Of a stretch of DNA of 22,962 nucleotides, positions 10,174 to 18,876 are shown piece by piece; position 1 is the stretch's first letter; each line of letters begins with the position of its first letter. The notes beneath the pieces are model-generated. The model did not search any database. It was given only the letters and a program-made list of their open reading frames with translations, and was not told the DNA's origin. Source of the DNA: Paulinella micropora (lineage: Eukaryota; Cercozoa; Imbricatea; Euglyphida); NCBI GenBank assembly GCA_009731375.1, contig BJOX01000162.1:540563-563524 (forward strand), in the 5' to 3' direction. The translations under genes and the position numbers were made by a program.

Positions 10174-10601
10174 NNNNNNNNNNNNNNNNNNNNNNNNNNN
10201 NNNNNNNNNNNNNNNNNNNNNNNNNNNNNNNNNNNNNNNNNNNNNNNNNNNNNNNNNNNNNNNNNNNNNNNNNNNNNNNNNNNNNNNNNNNNNNNNNNNN
10301 NNNNNNNNNNNNNNNNNNNNNNNNNNNNNNNNNNNNNNNNNNNNNNNNNNNNNNNNNNNNNNNNNNNNNNNNNNNNNNNNNNNNNNNNNNNNNNNNNNNN
10401 NNNNNNNNNNNNNNNNNNNNNNNNNNNNNNNNNNNNNNNNNNNNNNNNNNNNNNNNNNNNNNNNNNNNNNNNNNNNNNNNNNNNNNNNNNNNNNNNNNNN
10501 NNNNNNNNNNNNNNNNNNNNNNNNNNNNNNNNNNNNNNNNNNNNNNNNNNNNNNNNNNNNNNNNNNNNNNNNNNNNNNNNNNNNNNNNNNNNNNNNNNNN
10601 N

Positions 10602-10721
10602 CCACACCCCGCCCCCGGGCTACGGGGCTCAAATGGCCTGGGTATCACCTCCCACCACAAATCAACCGCAACCCGCCACCAACCCGCAGCAGCAACAGCA
10701 AGCGCGTCCTATCGCTTGTAG
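10602..10721 (+). CDS. Putative 3' part of an exon, Pro/Gln-rich
   Basis: Immediately after the gap one frame is open and C/G-rich at third positions. It encodes [19 protein letters not shown], a short Pro/Asn stretch, five Gln (mixed CAG/CAA) and ARPIAC. It ends TGTAG|GTTCTC, a plausible donor, and is followed directly by CTAT repeat. Composition matches the stretch at 9661-9932, so both may belong to one gene whose intervening part lies in the gap. No family is recognised. Confidence 0.35.
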   Translation, partial: PHPAPGLRGSNGLGITSHHKSTATRHQPAAATASASYRL

Positions 10722-10732
10722 GTTCTCTCCGC

Positions 10733-10733
<1 letters not shown>

Positions 10734-10818
<85 letters not shown>

Positions 10819-10821
10819 ATT

Positions 10822-10884
<63 letters not shown>

Positions 10885-10981
10885 GAAAAAAGAAATATAT
10901 ATATATATATATATCCATCTATCTATCCATCTATCTATCTATCTATCTATCCATCTATCTATCTATCTATCTATCTGTCTG

Positions 10982-11017
<36 letters not shown>

Positions 11018-11095
11018 CCTACCTACCTACCTACCTACCTACCTACCTACCTACCTATCTATCTACCCTACCTACCTGCCTACCTACCTAGCTAG
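10734..11095. repeat. (CTAT)n, (CT)n, (TA)n, (CTAC)n tracts
   Basis: Arrays come in the order CTAT, CT, a short TA run (10896-10912), CTAT with CCAT variants and CTAC (11016-11090). No unique island is larger than about 20 bp. Confidence 0.85.
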
Positions 11096-11189
11096 CTATG
11101 TATTTGTGCATGTATGATTGTGTGAATTTATATATGATTGTGTGTATGTCTATGTGTGCGCAGTGCATGTCAGACGCCCTACCAAATCG

Positions 11190-11192
<3 letters not shown>

Positions 11193-11240
<48 letters not shown>

Positions 11241-11251
11241 CTATCTATCAA

Positions 11252-11284
<33 letters not shown>

Positions 11285-11309
11285 GTCTCTCTACCTCTTT
11301 CTCTCTCTA

Positions 11310-11340
<31 letters not shown>

Positions 11341-11357
11341 ATCTCTCTCTCTCTCAG

Positions 11358-11388
<31 letters not shown>

Positions 11389-11496
11389 GTCTATCTGTCT
11401 ATCTATCTATCTATCTATCTCTCTCTCTCTCTCTCCTCTTTCTTTCTTCTTTCTTCTTTCTTTCTTCTTCTTCTTCTCTCCTCCTCCTCCTACTAC

Positions 11497-11528
<32 letters not shown>

Positions 11529-11606
11529 CTTCTTCTTCTTCTTCTGCAAATTGTATCTCTCTTTCTCCTTCTCGATCTTCTTCTTTTTCTTCTTCTTCTC
11601 CTTCTT

Positions 11607-11647
<41 letters not shown>

Positions 11648-11682
11648 GCTACTACTACTACTACTACTACTACTATAACTAT

Positions 11683-11738
<56 letters not shown>

Positions 11739-11862
11739 TTACTACTACTACTACTACTTCTACTACTTACTACTACTACTTACTACTACTACTACTACAA
11801 GATACACACACACACACACACATACATACATACATACATACATATATACATACATACATCAC
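11193..11862. repeat. (CT)n/(CTAT)n, (TTC)n, (CTA)n and (CA)n tracts
   Basis: CT and CTAT alternate to 11440. They are followed by TTC-rich sequence (11441-11606) with one unique interruption near 11546-11570, then CTA triplets (11607-11798) and CA/CATA (11803-11858). The preceding 11096-11192 is short unique sequence with no gene signal. Confidence 0.85.
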
Positions 11863-11882
11863 GCTAGATGATGCTGTCGCCT

Positions 11883-12156
11883 GGAAAAGTATCGCAGTCA
11901 CCCTGTCCGAATTGTGGTTTTTATCTCTATCTATCTATCTATCTATCTATCTATATATCTATCTATCTATCTATCGAAAGGTATTGCAGTCACTTTGTCC
12001 GAATTGTGGTTTTTACCTCTCTCTATCTATCTATCTATCTATCTATCTAACTATTTGTCTATCTATCTATCGAAAGGTATCGCAGTCACCTTGTCCGCAT
12101 TGTGGTTTTTATCTCTATCTATCTATCTATCTATCTATCCATCCATCCATCTATCC

Positions 12157-12190
<34 letters not shown>

Positions 12191-12243
12191 ATATCTATCG
12201 AAAAGTATCGCAGTCGCCTTGTCCCAATTGTGGTTTTTATCTC
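11883..12243 (+). repeat. Four copies of a CPxCGFY-encoding island separated by (CTAT)n
   Basis: Islands at about 11883-11930, 11974-12020, 12070-12115 and 12198-12243 share GTATYGCAGTC then TTTGTCCxxATTGTGGTTTT-type sequence. In one frame all four encode C-P-(N/H)-C-G-F-Y, a zinc-ribbon-like knuckle, and four of seven variable sites are third positions. Frames continue straight into CTAT repeat, and no consensus donor follows. The coding nature is uncertain. Confidence 0.55.
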
Positions 12244-12271
12244 TATCTATCTATCTATCTATCTATTTATC

Positions 12272-12322
<51 letters not shown>

Positions 12323-12369
12323 ATCTATCTATCTGTTTATTGATTCATTGGATGACTAGCTAGTCTTGC

Positions 12370-12402
<33 letters not shown>

Positions 12403-12419
12403 CCTACCTACCTACCCAC

Positions 12420-12451
<32 letters not shown>

Positions 12452-12556
12452 ATCTACCTACCTACCTGCCTACCTACCTACCTATCTATCTATCTATCTA
12501 TCTATCCATCCATCTATCTATCTATCTATCTATCTATCTATAATCTATCTATCAAG

Positions 12557-12636
<80 letters not shown>

Positions 12637-12757
12637 GACAGACAGACAGACAGACAGACGTGTATGTATGTATGTATGTATGTATGTATGTATGTATGTA
12701 TGTATGTACATATGTATGTATGTATGTACGTATGTATGTATTTATGCATGCATGTAT

Positions 12758-12791
<34 letters not shown>

Positions 12792-12999
12792 CTATCTCTC
12801 TGTATGTATGTATGTATGTATGTATGTATGTATGTGTGTATGTATGTATGTATGTATGTATGTATGAATGTGTTTGTATGTACATATGTATCTAAATATA
12901 TGTATGTACGTATGTATGTTTGTATGCATGCATGTATCTCTCTCTCTATATATATATATATATCTATCTATCTATCTATCTATCTCTCTCTCTCACTCA

Positions 13000-13078
<79 letters not shown>
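12244..13078. repeat. CTAT/CTAC, (GA)n, (GACA)n, (TATG)n, (CT)n tracts
   Basis: After CTAT/CTAC arrays a purine run appears on the plus strand (GA 12555-12633, GACA 12635-12658). It is followed by TATG arrays and CT runs. A block ending TGCATGCATGTATCTCTCTC occurs at about 12727-12770 and again at 12904-12945. Confidence 0.82.
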
Positions 13079-13079
<1 letters not shown>

Positions 13080-13831
13080 TCACACTCGCTTTCTTTTCTC
13101 GTGTGTAATATCCTACATAGGTATGTTCAACATGGTGCAGCATTGAAGTGACCATAGGAAAGCCTCAAACCAGAGAGCCATAATTTTCCGTCAACCCGAC
13201 CACATTTTGAGGTTTGTTTCCTTTTTTCCCCATATCCCATGAAACCACCCCCAGCTCGTGATCTTCTTCTGCTCGGGTTCATTTGCTGTCTCTCATAGAA
13301 AAGCCTCAAACAAACCACCCCCAGCTCGTGATCTTCGGCTCTGGCTCAGTCGCTGTCTCTTCTGCCATTCTACACTTAATGCGCAGGCAGATTCTGAATC
13401 ACTGAACTGGACTGACTAGACACAGTACAATTTACTACTAAAAAGTGCGCGGGACTCCGTCACCGCCGCTACTTACTTCACCGTTACGCACAATTGACTC
13501 GAACTACTTCAAAATAAGTAAACAGAACAGTAAAAGTGTAAAGTGTCACAGTCTCACTTAGTATCTGCGCTCCTGCGTATGGCAATTTGGAGCCAAGTCT
13601 TGTCCGCATCTTGACGGTGCTACTAACCATGGCTTCAACTGAGTAACTAGTACAAGCCATTGGTTGGTATCAGTGAGGCCATAGCGTTTTATCAAGTGTT
13701 CATAATTATATATCAACATATTCGAGTCGCAGGAGAAGAATTCGCCGACCTCTCTGACCATCCAAGCCAAGAGGAGGTTTGGGCTGGTAGCAGTGAGTAC
13801 ATCATGATTATATATTAATACTAATATTTGT
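13079..13831. other. Unique sequence, no gene identified, with one 47-bp direct repeat
   Basis: ACCACCCCCAGCTCGTGATC and its continuation to GCTGTCTCT are present at 13244-13294 and 13314-13360 (70-bp offset). GCCTCAAAC motifs precede each. No splice-bounded or long coding frame is convincing; a 95-codon minus-strand frame (13558-13845) has no recognisable features. Confidence 0.5.
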
Positions 13832-13945
13832 ATTACTGTCGACATTCATTTTCGCCTCTAAATTTTCTTTGACCTATATACTTTTTCGACCTATATAAAA
13901 CTTCAACTTATACAAAAACTTAAACCTGTATAAAAAGTTTGACCT

Positions 13946-14027
13946 ATATAAAAAAGTTTGACGTATATAAAAAAGTTTGATGCCTGTATACGTCAAACTT
14001 TTTCATATACGTCAAACTTTTTTATAT
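13946..14027. repeat. Near-perfect 35-bp inverted repeat (hairpin)
   Basis: Arms at 13946-13980 and 13993-14027 are complementary with one mismatch and a 12-nt loop. Each arm contains two AAAAAGTTTGACGTATA-like units, and further degraded units (TTTGACCTATATA) extend left to about 13870. Confidence 0.85.
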
Positions 14028-14301
14028 TGCTGTTGACATTCAAGACAACAACAAAAATTAGTTTTTCATTTTTGTGTCAGATTTTCATTTTTGTGAGTTT
14101 TTCATTTTTGTGACAAAAATTCAAATTTTCAAATTTAACTGTAACATTTCGCGAAAATTTACGATATTTTGCGGACGAGTATAGCCGTTAATTTGAAAAA
14201 TTCAAATTTTCACCCAAAATCAAAATTCCAACCAAAACTGAAATTCCAACCAAAACAGAAAAATCAATTTTTTTTGTTGTCTTGAATGTCAACAGCAATA
14301 T
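14024..14301. mobile_element. MITE-like fold-back element with about 36-bp terminal inverted repeats
   Basis: The left terminus (ATATTGCTGTTGACATTCAA, continuing GACAACAACAAAAATT) is the reverse complement of the right terminus ending at 14301, with one mismatch in about 36. Inside are TTCATTTTTGTG tandem units, CAAAATTCCAACC-type units and a second imperfect inverted repeat (about 14111-14138 and 14187-14212). No coding frame is present. A diverged terminus-like sequence (ATTACTGTCGACATTCA, 13833-13849) suggests a longer or nested element. No clear target-site duplication was found, and the superfamily is undetermined. Confidence 0.7.
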
Positions 14302-14408
14302 CAGAGGTTAATTTTTTTTTCAACAGGTTTAAGTTTAAGTTTTATTATTAATAAATTGTTTTTATTTTCAAAAATATTGTATTTAATAAACCGTTTATAA
14401 CAATATTA
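14302..14408. other. AT-rich spacer before the retroelement
   Basis: About 107 bp of AT-rich sequence lies between the fold-back element and the LTR-like sequence. No feature was seen beyond poly-T and TTTAAG repeats. Confidence 0.5.
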
Positions 14409-14454
14409 TGTTAGACCTATTAATATAATTAACCTGATAGTCAGTATGGGCCGG

Positions 14455-14494
14455 CATATGTAATGGCTATTGTCTAGTAGAGCCATTACGTATG
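14455..14494. promoter_or_regulatory. 14-bp inverted repeat upstream of the LTR TATA box
   Basis: CATATGTAATGGCT (14455-14468) and AGCCATTACGTATG (14481-14494) pair with one mismatch around a 12-nt loop. GGCC and CGGCC sequences outside could extend the stem. It lies 16 bp before the TATA box, a position suited to a dimeric activator site or an RNA/DNA hairpin. Confidence 0.6.
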
Positions 14495-14509
14495 TCCTGT
14501 ACGGCCTAG

Positions 14510-14552
14510 TATATAATCGGGCCGTCCCCTGGCGCCCTGTTTTCTCAATAAA
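14510..14552 (+). promoter_or_regulatory. LTR TATA box and polyadenylation signal
   Basis: TATATAAT at 14510-14517 and AATAAA at 14547-14552. The arrangement predicts transcription start near 14540 and a short R region. Confidence 0.55.
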
Positions 14553-14606
14553 GTATCGACTGTAGGAGACAGCAAGTATACGGCAGATTATTAAGTTAAT
14601 CTCACA

Positions 14607-14620
14607 GGTTATAGAGCCTT
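14607..14620 (+). other. Candidate tRNA primer-binding site
   Basis: GGTTATAGAGCC directly abuts the LTR end. It lacks the TGG expected for a tRNA 3' end but resembles the GGTTATGG start of the internal initiator-Met half-tRNA site used by Drosophila copia (recalled, about 9 of 12 bases). This is suggestive only. Confidence 0.3.
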
Positions 14621-14670
14621 GTAGCGTGAACGTTACGTCTAGTAGACTTTATTAACTTATTACGTACTAT

Positions 14671-14842
14671 CGGTGCGTGTGGAAGGCTGCCACCGAAAAT
14701 ACAACTTTCAACAGGTGTACGTGCGGAAGGCCGTCACCAAATATTCAAATCTGGTGTGTGTGCGGAAGGTTACCACCAGTCTGATGTGTGTGCGGAAGGC
14801 TATCACCAGTTACAGTAAGTGGACTGTGCGGAAGGCTGCCAC
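14671..14842 (+). repeat. Five-copy hairpin motif array in the retroelement leader
   Basis: The core GTGYGGAAGGYYRYC occurs five times, with GGAAGG at 14681, 14725, 14764, 14794 and 14830. Complementary flanks are CGGTG/CACCG (copy 1), GGTG/CACC (copy 2), CTGGTG/CACCAG (copy 3), CTGATG/CACCAG with one mismatch (copy 4) and GTGG/CCAC (copy 5). Spacing is 44, 39, 30 and 36 nt. It lies between the primer site and gag, where packaging or translation signals of LTR elements are usually found. Function is unknown. Confidence 0.75.
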
Positions 14843-14960
14843 CTAGTCGCTGGTATAAGTAACCATTTCCTAACTCCATCTCGCTTCTCTATCCACAGAG
14901 AAAGCAACATTGGTAGTCGAGCCTCCCTCCTACCTTCCTCCCTTGGTACGCCCGAACAAT

Positions 14961-15373
14961 ATGGCGTATCAAGGTTCTGCCTTAGTAAAAATGAGGCTAG
15001 ACCCTCGAAAGTTCAATCATGGAAAAGAATGAAAGTTGTTTGAGTACACCTTTACATCAGTTATAGATGTCACACTGGCACCCAGAAACCCTTTCCATAA
15101 TTCCGGGCTTTGAGACTCATCCCTTAGCCAAACCTATACAACTACCTGCACGACCTGAATCTCCTTCAGATGCACCCTTCAAATCACCTGCAAAGGAAGA
15201 GGGAGACGAAGAGGACGAAGAGGAGACAATAGTAAAGGTAGAGGAGAAAGACAAGGGAAAGAAAGAAGAGGGTCAAGAAACTGCAAGTGCAAGAACTGCC
15301 TCTGCCCCCGCCACTGCTATACCTACGGACCAAAAATCCAAAATACCAGCGTTGACGGGGGGGGGGGGGGGGG
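14961..15373 (+). pseudogene. gag: gag N-terminal part, broken
   Basis: The first plausible start is the ATG at 14961, giving MAYQGSALVKMRLDPRKF and a TGA at 15030-15032. The same frame then runs KLFEYTFTSVIDVTLAPRN to a TGA at 15111-15113. A second frame, open from about 15067 to the gap, encodes a Pro-rich then acidic, low-complexity stretch (residues EEGDEEDEEETIVKVEEKD in its middle). The order suggests one gag coding region with a nonsense change and a frameshift near 15100. It is followed by a poly-G run and ten Ns, so the join to the next part is unknown. Upstream it is separated from the leader hairpins by about 120 bp. Confidence 0.5.
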
Positions 15374-15383
15374 NNNNNNNNNN

Positions 15384-16043
15384 TTTGCATTACAATTGGA
15401 AGCCAGATATTACATGAGAGAGAAAGAAGCTAAGCTAAAGAGATTGCTCTATGCTTTCCTACTCCAATCATGTGCTCACGATAGGAAGGTGATGACTATA
15501 ATGAGGCAGGGGGATACGGACGGTGCAAAGTGTTTCCTCGCCCTCAAAAAACATTATGGAGGTCTTGACCTCATAAGGTTTGAAGAGGACCAGGAAAAGC
15601 TATACCATTCGTACCCTAAGAAGGTTATTGAGGTGAGTAGCTGGCTAGCTGACTATCTCACGACTATCAAAACACAGGAGAAGACGATGGGAGTGATACC
15701 AGAGATGATGAAGACAGGCATGATCATGAAAAAAGTAAAACACCTACCTGTCTATCACGCCTACTATCGTAACACTTGGTGTCCTCTCTTACCTACTCAA
15801 AGGCCCAAGCTGCCTGAATTTATCAAGGTAGTAGAGCAGCTAGCTCAGAGCAACGTATCAGAAACTAGAATGCGTAAACTCTATGGATCTGGTAGCTCTA
15901 AGAGCGACCCTATCACTATCAACACAGTAGCAGGAATAGCTCAGGGCAAGAAGAAGAGCAAGTCATCACAGGCTTATGGTGAGGGGGAGGACTGTATTTG
16001 TTGGAACTGTCTGTCCCTGACCATAAGATTGCTTTCTGTCTAG
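15384..16043 (+). pseudogene. gag: gag capsid-like region
   Basis: The frame is open from the gap edge (FALQLEARYYMREKEAK) for about 220 codons. Helical, charged sequence with GDTDGAKCFLALKKHYGG and SWLADYLTTIKT patterns resembles the gag polyprotein region (UBN2/retrotrans_gag type) of copia elements. It ends in a Lys/Ser-rich stretch and CICWNC (residues 200-205 counting from 15396), the start of a zinc knuckle that is then lost by a frameshift near 16000. Gag would form the cytoplasmic virus-like particle. The start of this piece is unknown because of the N gap. Confidence 0.6.
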
Positions 16044-16231
16044 TCAGGTGTCAACTCAAGGACTGTCCCAAGGACGGACACGGCCCCTTGAAATGCCCCA
16101 TAAGAAGGAAAACTAGGGTCTCTAAGAAGTTGCGTGGGAAGGAGAAGAGAGAGGACAGTCAGAGTGAGAAGACAGACAGACACAAGAAGAAAGAAGAAGA
16201 AGGAAGGCAGCAGAGGAGAGACGAAAGCTGA
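15998..16231 (+). pseudogene. gag: gag nucleocapsid zinc knuckles, shifted frame
   Basis: This frame picks up where the CWNC of the preceding frame stops. It begins with H-x4-C (His9, Cys14), completing the spacing of a first CCHC knuckle, then has a second cluster Cys18-x4-Cys23-x4-His28-x4-Cys33 with slightly wide spacing. It is followed by a very basic Lys/Arg/Glu tail to the stop at 16229-16231. Zinc knuckles of this kind bind the element RNA. The frame change at about 16000 is the break. The next frame begins in the basic tail (about 16215), so overlap with the following open frame is likely. Confidence 0.6.
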
Positions 16232-16260
16232 AAGCAGCAGACTTCATTAAAAAGAAGAAA

Positions 16261-17245
16261 ATGATCAGCTTAAATGCTGAATCATTCGACTCCTCTAACT
16301 CACCCTCTCACTCTGAAAGTGAAGAAGAAGATGAACCCCCAATTAACCAGTCTCCTTCTGAGTCTGAAGAAGAATCAGAAGTGGATGGTGAGTTGGGGAT
16401 TCACCACATGGCCAGTATGATGATGGGGAGAGAAAGAGAAGATGATAGTGGTATGTATGTCGAGGAAGATGACATCCCACTCTCAACTAACACCCTAGAA
16501 GATGACAGTGGTATGAGCATCGAGGAAGACAACCCTCCATCTTCAACCAACACCCCCATGCCACTTTTATCTCACGCATCCAAGCCACCTGGCGCAATAA
16601 CTAGAGAGGGAGGAGGTGTTGAGGGTAGTGTGCGTAGAGGAGAGCAGAAAGGACATGCATCATATACACAAAACGACTCCACACACACTCGCCCCACTAT
16701 TCCACCCCTTCACGAGAATAAGTTTTTGACCACCCTTGATATGGCTGGCGACCCAACTCCCCTAAACCAAATCATACCTTTGGAAGGGAATTGGGCCCTC
16801 AGACGTACAAGGGTAGGGTACGTAAAATTACTCGTGAAAAAATACAACCCGGTCACGTTACGAGAAGTAGGTGGCCCACCCCTCAACCTCCACGGTAGAC
16901 CAGTACGTGTAGTTGACTGTCATGTCACAAGCAGTAAGCAGTGTGAGGCAACAGTGCCAGATACAGGGGTTAGGTGCTCGTGGAGACTGGGGACGGCGAG
17001 GAAGGGGGTGCAAGGTGGGAAGTGTGCTGCTAGACTGATAGACCATTACTTTTGCTCGCTTCATGTTGATCAAGAAAGGAAGAGAGGGGAGATATTGAGC
17101 AAGTACAGAGAAAAACTGCACCTAGGATTGCTCCCCCCCCCCCCCATGATGGTATTTATTACGAACCCGCCACTTTGCAAACACACATCACTTTGTGGAA
17201 AGAAAGCATCAATCCTGCTCAATCCAACAACATCTCTTCGCACAC

Positions 17246-17291
<46 letters not shown>

Positions 17292-18168
17292 AACTACTAC
17301 TACTACTACTACCACTGCCACTACTACATCCATAGAAGGAGTGGGAGAAATAGGGGAAGGAGTAGGGGGAGTAGGAGCAGGGGGAGTAGGAGTGGGAGTA
17401 GGAGAAGTAGGAGTAGGGGGAGTAGGAGTAGGAGTAGGGGGAGCAGTAGGGGGTGGATTGTCTGTACCTACTCTGCCTGTACCAACTGTGACTCACACTT
17501 CGTCTTCTCAACCTACCACTGCACTATCTAATACATCCTCATCACCTTTATTTGGACCCCCTGAGGTCATGGAAGAAGGAGAGCCAGGTAGAGCTGAGGA
17601 TAGTAACGTTTGGGTAAGGGACGGAAAACGAGTGTTAAAAGGTGGAGGACTACCTGAAGAAATACAACGTTTGGTTACTGCTCTCAATCAGGGGCTTAAG
17701 AGTAGAACAGTGACAGACGGGTTGATTACGAGTCAGGAGGGGGAATATGATGAATTCTATACAGAATTATATTATGCCATGCATGATTGCGTCCTTACCC
17801 TTGCTACCAAACACAACAACCCGTTTGCACGAGGCATCGTTTCATCTTTCCCTTGCATGGTAAAGGAGATAGAGGATCTCGAGGCTGTGTTGGGTGGAGT
17901 GACACCTCCAGAAGAAGACGAACCCCAAAGTCCATCAGACACAGACACCACCACTTTATTCCCCGAACAAGACAAACCACACTCTGAATGCTCTATCATG
18001 TTGATGGACAATAACTCTGATCACAAAACTGACAGAAGCAATATAGTGTGGGTAGACGATAGTGGTGCAAGCGAAACACAGTCCCCAGATAGGTCTACGT
18101 TTGTCAGTCTTAAGAGGGCTCCACAGAAATTCCGCATAGCAAAAGGAAGCATTAAAACCGAGTACTAA
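16261..18168 (+). CDS. 635-codon open frame: unusual linker with Cys/His cluster, then N-terminal half of protease
   Basis: This is the longest uninterrupted frame of the element. Residues 1-100 are acidic with a tandem 20-residue repeat beginning DDSGM (61-80, 81-100). Residues about 175-290 look folded: basic, with Cys228, Cys239, Cys255, Cys265 and His268, the last in YFCSLH, resembling small zinc-binding domains. Residues 330-357 are poly-Thr from an ACT microsatellite, and 358-400 are Gly/Val-rich from GGAGTA-type repeats. Residues about 465-545 are helical. At the end, VWVDDSGASETQ (Asp600-Ser-Gly-Ala) is the copia aspartic protease active site. A TAA at 18166-18168 stops it inside the protease fold, and the same frame continues downstream. 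About 590 residues between zinc knuckle and protease is far more than usual for copia. Confidence 0.7.
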
Positions 18169-18540
18169 GGGAAATTTTTAATGAATCTGTCGGGAGCTCA
18201 TGGGGAAGAAGTCAATGTCCTTGATGCCCACACTACCTACAACCCGCACCTAAAATACGGGTTAGTGGCTACTTCAGCATGGGTTCGTAAGGGTTTTGCT
18301 GTCATACATCAAAACAATCAAGTGATAGTGCTCAGAAAGCCCATTCTCATTACGGAAGACCAAATTGTGGCTAGCAGACTCCCAAACCACTTGACGGTGT
18401 TTGATGCCCCGGGCACCCCACCTCTCAATCCTAACGAGTGGTATGAGCCCACAGGTCCCTCTACTACTACGCCCTCCGTCACAAGTGAGACCCCCGAGCC
18501 CGACGATGATGACACGTCTGACCCGGGGGGACAAGCTTGA
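18169..18540 (+). pseudogene. pol: C-terminal half of copia protease after a stop
   Basis: The frame is the same as the preceding one, continuing directly after the TAA. The pattern VNVLDAHTTYNPHLKYGLVA then S-W-V-RKGF matches the protease C-terminal strands (the LKxNLLSVSxLxxKGY region of copia). It is followed by an acidic, Pro/Thr-rich linker and a TGA at 18538-18540. The protease would process Gag-Pol in the particle. Because frame and order are kept, a single nonsense change explains the break at 18166. Confidence 0.65.
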
Positions 18541-18876
18541 CAACCCACCTCTCATCTTTCTCAGAAAACCAACCCACCTACATATCATGACGTGTACTGC
18601 TTGTTGTCACCGTGTATTTGTGGTTGGCGATGTGACGTACCTAATACATACGTACCCTACTCTACTGAAATAGATCATGAGAAAGATGAGAGGGCTGAGA
18701 GTAAGGGAGATAAAGCACTGGCATGGGTAGTAAAGCTTTATGTCCTGTCGTTCGTCCTCACTATCATGAAAAAAGTACATGCCACTGTGTTTCTTCGTAT
18801 GCGTCAGCACAGAGGGGTAAAAGCCATGGAGCAAATGGCTAACTATATGGGAGTAAAGATAGTGGGGAAAGAGTGA
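18541..18876 (+). pseudogene. pol: Integrase N-terminal (pre-integrase) region
   Basis: The frame is unchanged across the TGA at 18538-18540. The first 50 codons are unassigned (Cys-rich: CLLSPCICGWRC). Later, VHATVFLRMRQHRGVKAMEQ has two His and the HRGVKAM helix expected of the GAG_pre-integrase/HHCC zinc domain, although the His spacing is longer than the usual H-x4-H. The paired Cys would come just downstream (Cys3 and Cys10 of the next piece). A TGA at 18874-18876 interrupts the frame. Confidence 0.5.

Larger units (their letters stand above)
14409..14606 (+). repeat. Putative 5' LTR (198 bp)
   Basis: The sequence begins TGTTAG and ends CTCACA, the TG...CA ends typical of LTRs. It has a TATATAAT box (14510-14517) followed 30 bp later by AATAAA (14547-14552), as expected for a U3-R-U5 arrangement. 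It is immediately followed by a primer-site candidate. Identification rests on these signals only, because no partner LTR is visible in the window. The boundaries are therefore provisional. Confidence 0.6.

Noticed and set aside
13665-13677. TGGTATCAGTGAG as a plant-type copia primer site (TGGTATCAGAGC)
   Set aside because: The match breaks after nine bases, no LTR end precedes it, and a similar GGTAGCAGTGAG nearby shows it is local repeat.
13558-13845. 95-codon minus-strand open frame
   Set aside because: No motif, no splice or promoter context, and composition compatible with chance in this unique region.
14819-15043. 74-codon frame over the last leader hairpin
   Set aside because: It starts at GTG inside the hairpin array and overlaps the better gag start at 14961 in another frame.
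17070-17333. Minus-strand poly-Val frame
   Set aside because: Shadow of the ACT microsatellite in the retroelement frame.
15030-18876. TGA read as Trp (alternative genetic code)
   Set aside because: TAA and TAG interrupt the same element at equivalent places, and frameshifts accompany them, so decay is the simpler explanation.
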